A stretch of DNA of 64,000 nucleotides from Blumeriella jaapii (taxonomy: Eukaryota; Ascomycota; Leotiomycetes; Helotiales; Drepanopezizaceae). Where the stretch lies: contig VWND01000076.1 in the NCBI GenBank assembly GCA_009599575.1, forward strand, positions 1,674,001 through 1,738,000. Direction: 5' to 3'. A program made the translations under genes and the position numbers. Numbering within the stretch: position 1 is the first letter of the stretch; each line of letters starts with the position of its first letter. Under the pieces are notes generated by a model. That model was not told where the DNA came from. It ran no database searches and worked only from the letters and a program-made list of their open reading frames with translations. Shown here piece after piece: positions 12,202-23,202 of the stretch.

Positions 12202-13204
12202 GGTCGTGGCTGTGATTGTGGTTGTGGTTGTGATTGTGGTTTGGGAAGTCGAGTGCTGCGGCGTGCGACCATTCGAAGTTCTTAAACCCAAGCGCGTAAG
12301 TCCGTCACGAGGCCGAATGCGGCTAGCAGCTGCGCTACGCGGCTAGACTAGCGTGTACCTTATCTCGTTGTACAATGTGCACAAAGTATGTACAATACAG
12401 CACAATTGCTCTTGCTTGGCTGATGAGGTAAGCTCTCGGCTCGAGGTGTTATCAAGCGGTCGTATGAAAACAAACCAAAACAAACCAAAACAAACCAAAA
12501 CAAAACAAAACAATACAAAACAAAATGCAGTTCGAAATTGCAGTTCGATATTGGAATGCAAGTCTGCTAAATTTTCTGCACTATCGATTGAAAGACTTCG
12601 TCCCGTGTTGCAGATGATCTCAAAATGGCCGGATGCTTTCATGAAATGGAACTGGTAAAGAATTACATATGCATTTCGAACCTCGAGCTGGCCTCTGATG
12701 TCCTTGAGTCAATCTGGAAGGTCCTCCTTTCGAGCTATTGTATTGTGCTAATGGAACCCGATTTGAGCAGAGACGAGCCCGCAGTACGGCATGCTATTCA
12801 CTTGCTATTTGTTTGAAGGGAACCTTCCATACATCTTGTGCAGACTCTGTCTATCACTACAGCAAGTCTAAAGCTCTGTTCTTCCTTTTCCGTATCGCCT
12901 TCCTCTATTGCGTTCCAGATCTACAGGAGTCCACTTACTGTACATGTTCTTGTTGCTGAAAAAGAGCCGCGTGTCTCCTCGAAACACTCCTCGAAACACC
13001 GTACGTAGATGGGAGGACGACAAGACGACGTCCCTTCCTGTGGAGCGAGAACAGGTCGCTGCTGCCACCCAAAGTGTTCTGCTGCACCACTCCGACAGTA
13101 CTACTTAAGCAAGTACTTAGGTACATCTCCAGGCCACTTCTCCCGCTTCCTCTCTTCTAACTTCTTCCTCCTTGTCCCCATATCCTCGAAATGTACCCTT
13201 AACT
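12202..13204. other. Divergent intergenic region with AAAAC repeat
   Basis: Upstream of both the minus-strand PWI gene and the plus-strand gene beginning near 13205. GTT/GAT-type repeats directly precede the PWI start codon. An (AAAAC/AAACC)n array lies at about 12468-12524, and a TACTGTACA motif near 12941. No gene was recognised. Confidence 0.5.
12468..12524. repeat. AAAAC/AAACC microsatellite
   Basis: Pentameric and hexameric A-rich units (AAACC, AAAAC) are repeated for about 57 bases with one interruption. Confidence 0.85.
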
Positions 13205-15043
13205 ATGCATACTTCCCTCCATCTTGCCTGGCCACAGCTCATCCCTATCGACACTTCTTCCCGTCCTAAACACAGCGTCCCGATCACCGCAGGCTTCGTG
13301 CAAGACCTTGTCATTGAATTAGAAGAAACGCAACAGCCTCGTCGCCGCTCATCCTTCTCAGGCCGTGCTCCGTCGCCCAGTTTTCGTGCTTACGGCGGCC
13401 TTCAACAGATCTCTTTGAGCCCGTCGGCTAAAACAATCAACGTAGGAGACTCGACATTGATTCGTATTGAGGTTCTTCGGGGAGCAAACGCGTTATCGAA
13501 CTCCAAGGCAGACTCGACACTCCGACCACTAGTACCGAGAGTCGAACAGGCAATTCTGGGCATCTACATGCTTCGTCCGTCCCCCTCCGAGCAAAGTACC
13601 CAGACTCAGGCGGGCACTTCGAGACCAGTCTCCCCGAACCTCGAAATCCTCCCAGCCCTCCCGGAATCCCCTTATACTTTCACTCGTTCGCCGGGGGTCT
13701 GGGCTCTCACGCATAGCGCTGAGGAAATGTCTCCACTAGGTTCTCCTATGTCCTCAGTCTCGCCGGTGGCTTTGGCGGTCGACTCGGCTGCCGACCCAAT
13801 ACCTGTGTATAAACTGGATAACGGCAGCGCTGTCTCGTTCAATACCAGCGTTCGAGACCTCGTACAGCAGGAGCCTGATTTTCCCATAGGGGGGAAACTT
13901 GATGCGCCCCTAGATCGCTCCACCAGCCCTTCTGCTATTGCCAGAATGACAGGGCCAACCAGTGTCTTGTCTAGGCAGAGGCCTTTGTTGACGCGGTCAA
14001 ACCTCTCTGACCCATGGCAGGGCCCTTCACGCAGGGACACGCCGTCTTCGATGTTCCCAGAACCTTCGGGCACCTCCGAAGATCCCATCCCAAGATTCGA
14101 GAGACCGATCAGCCCGTGGGTTTCTCCTAGTGCTGACTATCCCCAAGCCACTGGTAGCACTGATTGCTAATTTCCCATCAGACACAGTGAGGTCTCCCTT
14201 CAAATGGTCACTGCCCCGGACACTCCCCGACTTGGAGTACCCCGTGAGCATAGCGGACTATCGGATGTGTCTTTCGATGGGCCAGTTGAGAGTCCGGATG
14301 CCACCCCAAAAGTTCGTGACTTTGCGCTTGTTACTGAGGTCATTGAAATCGACGAAATCGAGGCCTGTCCTGACTGCGATTCTGTTTCCGATTCTGTTCC
14401 CACGAACGACACCATCGGACTTGGTCTTGTGAAACAGCCATATTTGGTCCGAGTAGTACCACCGTCTGCCAGCGTTCCGGATGCTCCTATTTCGGGCTTG
14501 CTAGCTGCTGCACCTGTGCCTAGCAGGGAGGTACCAAATCCATCGACCGGCCTTGGAAATGTGAAACAGCCAATTCAGGTCGTAGTAGCACCACTATCTG
14601 TCGGCGTTCCCAATGCTCCTAGTTCGGGCTTACCAATTGCAGCGCCTGTACCCAGCAGCGAGGTACCGAATTTATCAACGGGACTCGCAGGTAAGGATTA
14701 TTCTAGTGCTCTTGTCTATCGCTTTGCTCTGACTAAGGTGTCTCGATTTTCAGTGCCAGCCGATATAACCGGCTCACTGGATCCTCCTACTTTGCCAAAG
14801 CCAAGCAGGAAACGGAAGTCTCTGAATACGGGTAGAAGAGCAGTCCGAAAAGGACAGAAGTGTGCCCGCAAATGTAGAAGACATGTGCTCCGCAAACCAG
14901 TTCTTTCGGTGATCCTAGGGAGACAACTTGCCGAGCACACCTCAGTAGCCCTGAAGCACCTTGCCAAAGGCAACAAAGTCGATCCCGTAGCGTTGAAGGA
15001 AGCTACAGCTCTTGCACCCCAGACAGTCTCGCTACCAGCGTAA
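13205..15043 (+). CDS. Hypothetical Pro/Ser-rich protein with internal repeat
   Basis: Not recognised. Exons 13205-14115, 14182-14690 and 14754-15043 give 569 residues from the ATG of MHTSLHLAW; the frame is open a further 33 bases upstream but without an ATG. Introns are 66 and 63 bases; the second is a multiple of three without a stop, so retention would add 21 residues. The protein is mostly disordered and rich in Ser and Pro. A 44-codon unit is repeated once in tandem (about 14429-14560 and 14561-14690), each copy containing VKQP, a VP-APxSGL segment and AAPVPS-EVPN. The C-terminal 80 residues are basic (SRKRKSLNTGRRAVRKGQK), which may act as a nuclear localisation signal. The first exon junction (donor GTGGGT at 14116) is the least certain part. 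Confidence 0.6.
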
Positions 15044-15565
15044 CGAAGAAGGATGGGTCAGCGCCTCAGCAAACGGCTGGAAGGAATAGAGTGGGTTGGT
15101 TATCATGGTGCACCGGGACCTGGACGAGGGGATGTGGGCCGATGATGGCTGGAACTTTCCTCCTGTATGACATTAAATTGACAGGTCACTTTGAAATCGC
15201 TTGGATTAAACGCAAATTGTGATGCAGAGAAGAATGAGAATGCGTAGCAGAACTTGAATTGCCCTACTAATGTGCAGTGCACGTAACTTTTGGAAACCAC
15301 CAGTCGAAAGACAGCGATGCCTGGTCCAAAACCACCCCCCCTCCCAATGTTGAAAATCAAAAGGCAACGCTCGCTATTAGTTACTGTTCCCATGGGTCCC
15401 CTTAGCTTTCCGAAAACGACAGCCGTGCATAATCGGGTATCCCTTTTCCCAGCCAAACTCCTCGCTCCTTGAGTCTCTTATCCTAGAAGGGAAGATCGGC
15501 CGAATAGCAGAGATGAGAGAGAAAATCCAGTAATTGCGCGTCGTTTGTGACGCTGAAGAGGTGCA
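15044..15565. other. Convergent intergenic region
   Basis: Lies between the 3' ends of a plus-strand gene (15043) and a minus-strand gene (15566). Presumably both 3' untranslated regions; no other feature was recognised. Confidence 0.5.
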
Positions 15566-16446
15566 CTACTTGTTGGCACGGAGGTATCTCGTGCGGGCGT
15601 CTTTCTCGCGGTAATCAAGCTCGGACTGGGCGTGTTTGGCAACCACTGGATGGCATTAGTTTGGTGTAGGTGGCATGTGTAGGAGAAAGCGATTAACAGG
15701 GCAACGTACCATCATCGACGCGTTGCTTGGCTCTTGATAGACCAGTGTCACCCATGTGTTTGAACTTGCCACGCATCTCGAAGAGCTCTAGCAGGGTCTT
15801 TGCACGCTTGAGGTCATTGTCCGTCTGTAATGCTTCAGGTCAGTGATTGCCCAGCCCTATTGAAAAGACGTGGACAAACGGGGTATGCTACACATACATC
15901 GGTAACAGCTCCTCCAGCTGGGGTAGAAGTTCCGCTCCCACCGTAGCTCTCCATGCTGGCACTCGATCCCTCTCTGGAAAACAGCGGCGGTGTTCTGCTT
16001 GCTGGAAGCGCCACAAACCTCCGTCCCGTTCTATCAAACTTGGGCGCGCCCGAACCTCTACGGCTCTGAGGCGCGGATGTGCCTGCGCTGCTTGCGGGTG
16101 CTGGCTTGCTGTCCAGTGGGGTGAGGAGCGCGCGAGCCGCAGCGGGATCCTGCGCGGTGGTATTAACCTCAGCATGGCTTTCTGCGGATTTTGGGGGGGT
16201 CGTCGGGCGCGAGGATGGAGGAGTCGAGAGACCAGGGCGGCAGAAGATGTAGGAGAAAATGCTCGGAGACGAAGCAGGCGTAGTAGAAGCGAGGGCGTGG
16301 AAGTCTGGGGATGTGGTGCCAGACGATGGAGACAAAGCAGGAGAAGACGAAGATGAAGGTGAAGATGACGGAGGAGATGGAGGACGCACGGCGGTCTGCA
16401 AGGATTGCAAGTCGGCGATGATTTGCGCCATCTGAAGGCCTTCCAT
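15566..16446 (-). CDS. Hypothetical protein with conserved helical C-terminus
   Basis: Not assigned to a family. Exons 16446-15898, 15824-15710 and 15645-15566 (introns 73 and 64 bases) give 247 residues. The start chosen is the ATG of MEGLQMAQIIADLQSLQ; the frame stays open upstream but without an ATG. The middle is a long Ser/Pro-rich disordered stretch (PSPPSSSPSSSSS, PPKSAESH, RRGSGAPKFDR). The last 65 residues change character: a charged, probably helical segment (NDLKRAKTLLELFEMRGKF, KHMGDTGLSRAKQRVDD, SELDYREKDARTRYLRANK). That tail is encoded by two short exons which join in frame only when both introns are removed, which supports the model. It is likely to be the conserved functional part. 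Confidence 0.65.
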
Positions 16447-16809
16447 CTTGACGGTGGTTGTCGAGACGGGGGATGTAGTGTCGAAGGAGGAGAGTGGAAG
16501 GAAGATGGAGGGTGGGGTTGGAGGGCGAGCGAAAGTCGACGGGCTGTGGATCGATTTATCAAAGAGAATCTGCAACGCCAATCAGGCTAGCGGAGCCAGA
16601 GATGATACTGTGTGTATGCGAAGCGAGTTTGGTGAATCGTCGTGATGAATGGACCGCTTTTGAAAGAGTGAATAGAAATGGTATTGGTATAAATGCAAGT
16701 GGCATGTGTAGACTTCGGTCCCTCGAGATCACTAGCCCGTTCTCTACGCTTCTGGGCGCATCCACTTGCCTCAGCTTCAGCTGTACATACATACATACAG
16801 TACCTTGCC
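16447..16809. promoter_or_regulatory. Divergent intergenic region (promoters inferred)
   Basis: 363 bases separate the start codons of a minus-strand gene (16446) and the plus-strand FAHD1-type gene (16810), so it should hold both promoters. A CATA repeat lies at about 16785-16799. No specific factor site is claimed. Confidence 0.4.
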
Positions 16810-17658
16810 ATGTCTCTCTTATTTCGCCGTGGCCTCGCCACCTCTTCCACAACTTCCTTGAAGAAGGCTTCGAAAATTGTCTGCATTGGCAGAAACTATG
16901 CGCAAGTCCTCCTCCCACTATTGGCAACAACTTCGGGTCAGGCACTGACCAGATGTGCTTGTAGCGACCATATCGCAGAGTTAAATAGCGCCCGTCCTAA
17001 GCAGCCTTTCTTCTTCCTCAAGCCTGCGAGCTCGATCTTGCCCCCCGGCGCTGGCCCAATCATCCGTCCTCGAGGCGTGGATTTGCACTATGAAGTTGAA
17101 CTCGCCTTGATCTTGGGCAAGCAAGTCAAGGACTTGGAGCCCGACGATCTCCAGGGAGCTATGGATTCCATAGAAAGTCGGTTTCCCCATCCCTGCTTCT
17201 GCAATGGAGTCCATGCTGAAATCTGGAAAGGCTATGCAATGAGTATCGACATGACGGCCCGCAACATCCAAAACGAGGCCAAGAAGAAGGGTCTCCCCTG
17301 GTCTATCGCTAAAGGCTTTGACAGCTTCCTCCCTGTCTCTGATATCATCCCCAAGTCCGCCATCCCAGACCCGCACAAGGTCGATTTGTACCTCGAGGTG
17401 AACGGCGAGAGCAAGCAGGCGGATTCGACAGACCTGATGCTGTTTCAGATTCCGAGGATACTGAGTGATATTTCGAAGGTTATGACGCTCGAGAAGGGGG
17501 ATATTGTGCTGACCGGCACCCCGAAGGGCGTCGGGAGTGTGAAGCCGGGGGATGTGATGAAGGCGGGTGTTAGGGTAGGAGGGAAGGAGATCGAGGAGGG
17601 CAGGATAGAGGTTGAGGTTCAGGAGTCGACGAGTTCGTACGAGTTCAAGGAGACGTAG
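16810..17658 (+). CDS. Fumarylacetoacetate hydrolase-family acylpyruvase (FAHD1-like)
   Basis: 243-residue member of the FAH superfamily, close to FAHD1, a mitochondrial acylpyruvase/oxaloacetate decarboxylase. Exons are 16810-16901, 16965-17176 and 17231-17658. The N-terminus (MSLLFRRGLATSSTTSLKKA) is basic and hydroxylated with no acidic residue, which fits a mitochondrial presequence. Family signatures in order: IVCIGRNYADHIAELNS, FFFLKPASSI, the metal-binding HYEVELALILGK, SYAMSIDMTARNIQNEAKKK, PDPHKVDLYLEVNGE, and LTGTPKGVG near the end. Length is close to the human enzyme. Intron 1 (16902-16964) appears to begin with GC (GCAAGT), because only that donor restores the invariant NYADH sequence. 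Intron 2 is 54 bases and GT..AG. Confidence 0.93.
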   Translation: MSLLFRRGLATSSTTSLKKASKIVCIGRNYAQVLLPLLATTSGQALTRCACSDHIAELNSARPKQPFFFLKPASSILPPGAGPIIRPRGVDLHYEVELALILGKQVKDLEPDDLQGAMDSIESRFPHPCFCNGVHAEIWKGYAMSIDMTARNIQNEAKKKGLPWSIAKGFDSFLPVSDIIPKSAIPDPHKVDLYLEVNGESKQADSTDLMLFQIPRILSDISKVMTLEKGDIVLTGTPKGVGSVKPGDVMKAGVRVGGKEIEEGRIEVEVQESTSSYEFKET

Positions 17659-18396
17659 ATCTAGAGGAAGCTGGAAAGGAATGTGCATCTGCTACTTGGA
17701 AAGCAGGATACTGGATCCTCGAGAGGGATGGAAACGTACCCAGGCCTGGAGCATCAAGGGTTGTGTTCATACTAATACACCAATCTGTTCGGGATTCCAA
17801 CTCATCCTGGTACTGTTCGGACAAGATCTTTGCGCTTCAATAGCACTGTCCTAAATGATAGAACAGGTTTGCACCTCAAGGCATACTCAAGATTGTCTCC
17901 ATGAAAATTAGGGAATGCCAGAAAATTTAAGTAAGTGATAAATCGTAACCGCGGATAAGCCTCGTACAAGATTGAGCAATCACCAGACATGTACTTCTTC
18001 ATAGTTTTATGGTGTATGTACAGTACAGTAGCAGGTAAAGAAAGCAAGCAGCACTAAATCTCGCGAAACACGATGCGAGAGTCGTGCTAATGGTCATCAG
18101 AAATGCCAATGACAATGGCAATGCCTCTTACAGTAACGTACAGTACAGTCCACATGTTGTAAGTATAATATATATGTTGTACGGTACTGTTGTACTGTAC
18201 AGTTTGAACATACCTACCTTATACAGTACAGTACACAGCTAGCGCCCTAGCGCACAGCCAAGACGCTACTACGCCATTGATAAGACCGATAAGCTGTGCA
18301 ATGCGTTCCAAAATCTTCGATCATTAAAGCATCATTCTTGACTCCAAAGTCTCCCTCCCCAATTCGCTCTACAACTCCACCCCATTAACCCAAAAG
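17659..18396. other. Intergenic region with GTACAGTAC repeats
   Basis: Between two plus-strand genes. An AT-rich stretch at about 18120-18240 carries repeated GTACAGTACAG, TACTGTACAG and ATATATGTTGTA units that can pair with one another. It lies 160-280 bases upstream of the eaf6 start codon. No gene was recognised. Confidence 0.6.
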
Positions 18397-19159
18397 ATGG
18401 CCGCCAATCCGCCCCCATCATCCGCTCCAGCCAACGACGACGTAACACGGGGCCTTCCGCTTTACGCGTCCACTCGCGCCCACCTGAAGGACCTTCTCGC
18501 CAAGAAAGCTCGTGTCGAGGAGCAGTTGCGCAAGAAGGAGGAGGAGATCCTGCAGAAGGAGACGGAGTACCTGCTGCAAACCCCGGCGGGCAATATCATC
18601 ACGGGCTTCGACTCGTATGTGAAAAACGTGGGATCCAGTGGTGGTATGACGGCGTCGAGAAGAAAGGTGGAAATCACGGACAGCATGAGAGTTTTCAGTG
18701 GAAGCTCAGTCAGTTTTGTGAAGATGGATGTAGGTTCGCGTTTTTTTTTCTTCTGTTTTTTTTTTCCTTTCTCTTTCTTCCTTGGTGGTTTCGGTATCAC
18801 ACACGCGAAGGACTCGGTGGACTCGGGGTCAAGAGGAAGTTGCACTATCGAAGTGAAACTCTCGAGGAATGGGTGGTGTGCAAGAGAACGTACAAAACTA
18901 ACAAGACCAGGACACAACAGGAGACACAGCATCCTCGACGCCCATGGCCACCGCAGTTCCGACGCCTATCTCCACCACTTTCCTCAAGGGCGAGACAGGA
19001 TCCAATGCAGGTACGCCCACGAGTGCCACGGGCGGACCTAAATCCGCTGGAGGGTTTACGAAGAAGAACAAGAAGGCGGGAGGAGGGGACGATAGTGATA
19101 CGGATACCGGGGTGCAGAAGAAAGCAAGAACGAATTTCGGGGCTGTTCCGAGAAAGTAG
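18397..19159 (+). CDS. eaf6: Chromatin modification protein Eaf6 (NuA4/NuA3 subunit)
   Basis: 193-residue orthologue of Eaf6, a small coiled-coil subunit of histone acetyltransferase complexes (NuA4, NuA3; MEAF6 in animals). Exon 1 is 18397-18729, exon 2 is 18911-19159. Residues about 25-60 are a charged helix (LAKKARVEEQLRKKEEEILQ) followed by the family core TEYLLQTPAGNIITGFDSYV and the basic RRKVEITDSMRVFSGSS. The C-terminal exon is low complexity (PTPISTTFLKGETGSNA, then KKNKKAGGGDDSDTD and KKARTNFGAVPRK), typical of fungal Eaf6. The 181-base intron is longer than its neighbours and has a T-rich run near 18740-18785. Its end was placed after a CTAAC branch point at GACCAG because that alone keeps the frame. 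Confidence 0.9.
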
Positions 19160-19590
19160 AAAAGCGGGTTCATGATTCAATAGGGCATGGAGAGGCGTTT
19201 GGGACATTGGCCAGGCTAGGCGGGCTGGTTCTGATTTTACATCGTAGGCTCTCCGGGGGGCATAGAGAGGCGGAGTTGAGGCTGGGTGTTACAGGATACC
19301 AGGAGCATTGCTTTTTGGAGTGCTGGGAGTCAAGCGTTCACTCGGAGTCCTGATGTTTGCAGGTTCTCCTCGGCCATGGCTCGGAATACTGCAGTGAAGA
19401 CACACTTCATCTGGAACTAGACACGTTTTCATGGCTTTCTCTGGAATTCCAGAGACGCATCTTTCCGTCAGTCCCAAAGTACGAGTCAAATGGGTCTTCA
19501 ACATTTCGCAGTAGGTGATCTCACGATAGGTTTTCCTTCCTTCGTACATTTGATAGATATGACTGGCTTCACAATGCTTCGTTACTTCCA
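19160..19590. other. Convergent intergenic region
   Basis: Lies between the 3' end of eaf6 (plus strand) and the 3' end of the F-box/JmjC gene (minus strand). No further feature was recognised. Confidence 0.5.
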
Positions 19591-21239
19591 TCAAGGCACC
19601 TCTTCATCGCTGTCATCTCCAAAACCAAAACTAAAGCCTCCACTCCCATCTTTCACGTCAATTCCAGCGACTACATCCCACTTCCTCTTCCGACCCTCGG
19701 CCTTCTTCTCTAACTCAGCAAGGGCCTGCTCGAGTAATTCCGAATGCTCCTCTTTCATGCGTTGTACAAACACTCCATAAGGATCCGTAATCTCCTTTTT
19801 AAACCCTGACACCTGATCCGCCGTGTTGTTCTTCAGGAACTCCAGCACCTTCCCTAGATGCGCCCTGGGCACAAAATTCTGCGTGATAGCAATCGAGGTT
19901 TTGAGGTTGACTACCAGGTGCCACCAACCACTCGGCACGTGGAGCACCTCTCCCTCGCCGCACACGCCCTCCATACAACCAGGCGTCCTCCTAGCTTCGG
20001 CATGGAAGCCCAAGAGCCACTCGGCAATGCTGAGCGGGGACGTGACTTCGCTTTGGTCTTCTGATACGTAGACGCCTGGAGGAGGCGGGCTAGATGGCGA
20101 CGACGGGAACATAATCCAGTACTTGGCGCCGCGGAGCACGGCATTCCAGGCCGATGTCGCGTTGGGGTCTTTGTGGTATGTTGAGCCGGAGCGGGCTGGG
20201 CCTACGATCAGCCATTTATCGTCGGGACGGTCATCACCCAAGACAGCGAAAAGATCCTCGCCGAAGCACTCGGGGATCCAGTAGGACGGGTTCGGTTGGG
20301 ACTTATTGCTTTGCAGAGACATCTTGGAGACGAAGCTGCGATCGAAGAGGTAGAGGGGGCTTTCATCGCTGCTATTGGTCATGTACGAGACGTAATTTGC
20401 GAGGGTCCAGTTGACGGCTTCGGCGCGGAATTTGACGCTGCCGTATTTCTGGAGTAGAGTGTAAGTATCCCAAGATTGGTAGACAGGCCATTCTCGGACT
20501 GGCTGGGTGAGGATGAATGGTTTGTCGCACCAGCTCGAAGAGAACTCTGTGGGGGTGAGGTTCGATAGTCTGGGGATGGCGTTACGATCAGGAATGTTGG
20601 TTGTGTAGGGCAACAGAGATGTGTGTGTACAGAGAAAAGGTCTATAAAGTACGTCTGAGTAGACATTGTCACAGATGACTTGAGAGGTCTGGTCTTTGGC
20701 CAAGCCAAGGAGAGTTGATCGCCACGTGCCTTGCCATATGAAGGAGCCCGCCTTTGACACTGGTGAGCTGTGGTTGTTAGCTTTCCATATCAAATGAGAA
20801 TAGCGAGCGATACTTGGAGAATGACATGCTTACTGAAGGGCTCGTCTTCAGAGTCAGGTGTGCCCATGGTCTTCTGCAATGAAAATAGGAACAACGCTTA
20901 CTCAATAAACAACGCCCTCCACAAGTCGTCAGACCTGCAGAAGGCATACAGAAATTTGCACGTGGAGCCCAACCAACGTAGCTTGTGCGAGTCGAGATAT
21001 TCTAGGAAAATTGCCAGAATCTCATCGGGAAATCGTCGAAAGGATCCGATGAAGGAGCGGGCGATGCTCGTAGCAGCAGCAGCATACTGGTTCCCCGATG
21101 GCCTCACACCGAGAGGATGTTGTGGAATCGCCTGAGGCGAGTCTTCTACCGACCACGAGGCAACTCCACCATCGCCGCCGCCGTGTTGGACTGTCACTGC
21201 TGGAAGACCAGGATCTCGGGAAACGACCGTTGATTTCAT
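19591..21239 (-). CDS. F-box and JmjC domain protein (JMJD6-like dioxygenase)
   Basis: 504-residue predicted Fe(II)/2-oxoglutarate-dependent oxygenase with an N-terminal F-box. Exons are 21239-20902 and 20767-19591; the 134-base intron joins WRALFID to SPVSKAGSF in frame. F-box at about residues 75-112 (FRRFPDEILAIFLEYLD...LRWLGSTCKFLYAFCRSDDLWRALF). The JmjC part resembles JMJD6: SFIWQGTWRSTLLG, WCDKPFILT, then the metal-binding HxD in STYHKDPNATSAWNAV and the distal His in VPSGWWHLVVNL, followed by IAITQNFV. The known family hydroxylates lysine in splicing factors or demethylates arginine; the F-box suggests coupling to an SCF ubiquitin ligase. The target is unknown. A shorter intron at 20901-20874 would be only 28 bases and was not used. 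Confidence 0.88.
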
Positions 21240-21751
21240 GATTGCATCAGTCTGACAAGAAAAAGGAAAAGCTGTACCGTTCTGTACTGTCTTTACTGTA
21301 CCTCATTCGCTTTCTTGTGTCGTGTGTCGTGTGTCATGTATCGTGGGTCGTGTGTTGTGTGTGGTGGGTGGGCGAAGAGGGCAGGCTACTCTGGCGCTTC
21401 TCGTTAGCGCGATGCTAAGATAAATTTTTCGATAAGTCCCCAACCGACAACCTTTCCAGTTCACATTCTCGTTCCCACCAACCCACATCCCACAACCCAC
21501 AACCCACAACCCACATCGCACAAAACCACCCAACCACACTCACACACACAACCTCTAGATCCCGTATCTCTCTCCTCCCGAGAGATTGGCATCTACTTCT
21601 TTCCCAGCAGCCAGAACATACGTCGCAGGCTCTCTCTGAGATCTTCGCGCATCCCCACCACCCCTCCCCACCTCTCCTATTCACCTTCGCCTACCTCTAG
21701 ATCTCGAGCACGGCTTGCGATCTAGCATCTTCGTAACTCCAAACCACAATC
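21240..21751. promoter_or_regulatory. Divergent promoter region of JmjC gene and eIF4A
   Basis: 512 bases between two divergently transcribed start codons. It contains TGTCGTG/TGTGTTG repeats at about 21314-21370 and CCCACAAC repeats at about 21480-21520, followed by a CT-rich stretch up to the eIF4A start, as is common upstream of highly expressed fungal genes. No transcription-factor site is claimed. Confidence 0.45.
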
Positions 21752-23202
21752 ATGGCTGACAAAGGTCTCGAGGAGATCCCAGAGGGTACGCTGTCCTGTC
21801 CACCGGCCACTGGCACACCGCCCCTGCCCTGCCGCGCCCGCGCACAATGGGAATAACAGAAGCTGATGAATTCTACAGGACAGATCGAGTCTAACTATGA
21901 CGAGACCGTCGACTCTTTCGACGCCATGAACCTGAAGCCCGAACTCCTCCGAGGTATGAGATGAGACGGACAATGGTCTGATGTATCAGGGGTTAATCTC
22001 TCTTCTCTCTTTCAGGTGTCTACGCCTACGGTTTCGAGCGCCCGTCTGCTATCCAACAGCGCGCTATCTTGCCCGTCATCAGCGTAAGTCCACAACACCA
22101 TTATGACAGGCTCCTTCTACCGAAGCTTATCATTTCAAGGTCGCGATGTCATTGCTCAAGCCCAATCGGGAACCGGAAAGACCGCCACTTTCTCCATTTC
22201 CGTTCTCCAAAAGCTCGACCCAGCCGTCAAGCAGTGCCAAGCTCTGATCCTTGCCCCAACCCGTGAGTTGGCTCAGCAAATCCAGAAGGTCGTCGTTGCT
22301 ATCGGTGACTTCATGAACATCGAATGCCACGCTTGCATTGGAGGTACCAGCGTCCGTGACGACATGAAGGCTCTTCAAGATGGTCCTCACATTGTCGTCG
22401 GTACCCCAGGTCGTGTCCAGGACATGATTCAACGCCGATTCCTCAAGACCGACAGCATGAAGATGTTCGTTCTTGATGAGGCCGATGAAATGCTTTCCGT
22501 GAGTTCTCCCGTGGCAAGGATCCGTGCGATTTGCTGATGATTTTATAGCGTGGTTTCACCGAGCAAATCTACGACATTTTCCAACTCCTCCCCCAATCCA
22601 CCCAGGTCGTTCTCCTTTCCGCCACCATGCCTCAGGACGTCCTTGAGGTCACTACCAAGTTCATGCGCGACCCCGTCCGCATCTTGGTCAAGAAGGCTGA
22701 ACTCACCCTCGAAGGTATCAAGCAATTTTACATTGCAGTCGAGAAGGAGGACTGGAAGTTGGACACCCTCTCTGATCTCTACGAGACCGTCACCATCACA
22801 CAAGCAGTTATCTTCTGCAACACCCGCAGAAAGGTCGACTGGCTCACCGACAAGCTCACTGCCCGTGATTTCACTGTGTCCGCCATGCACGGTGACATGG
22901 ACCAGGGTCAACGTGACTTGATTATGAAGGAATTCCGATCCGGATCTTCTCGTGTCCTGATCGCCACTGACTTGCTCGCTCGTGGGATTGATGTTCAACA
23001 AGTCTCCCTGGTTATCAACTACGATCTCCCCGCCAACCGTGAGAACTACATTCACAGAATCGGTCGTGGAGGACGTTTCGGACGCAAAGGTGTTGCGATC
23101 AACTTCGTCACCGCCGAGGATGTCCGCATGATGAGAGAAATCGAGCAGTTCTACAGCACCCAAATCGAGGAGATGCCAATGAACGTTGCCGATCTCATCT
23201 AA
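21752..23202 (+). CDS. tif1: Translation initiation factor eIF4A (DEAD-box RNA helicase)
   Basis: ATP-dependent RNA helicase of the cytoplasmic eIF4F cap-binding complex, which unwinds 5' leaders for ribosome scanning. Exons: 21752-21785, 21879-21953, 22016-22083, 22140-22500 and 22551-23202. All DEAD-box motifs are present: Q motif ([13 protein letters not shown]), motif I AQSGTGKT, Ia [36 protein letters not shown] and [15 protein letters not shown]; it ends MPMNVADLI as in other fungi. Anomaly: with the strong donor GTAAGT at 22084 and acceptor at 22139, the coding sequence is 1190 bases, one short of a multiple of three, just where the conserved Gly of the VI-x-G-x-DVIAQ segment is expected. 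A single lost G at the donor would restore it; the only in-frame alternative is a weak donor at 22088. Confidence 0.96.

Noticed and set aside
20874..20901. 28-base intron in the F-box/JmjC gene
   Set aside because: Too short for spliceosomal removal. A 134-base intron (20768-20901) fits phase and joins the two domains.
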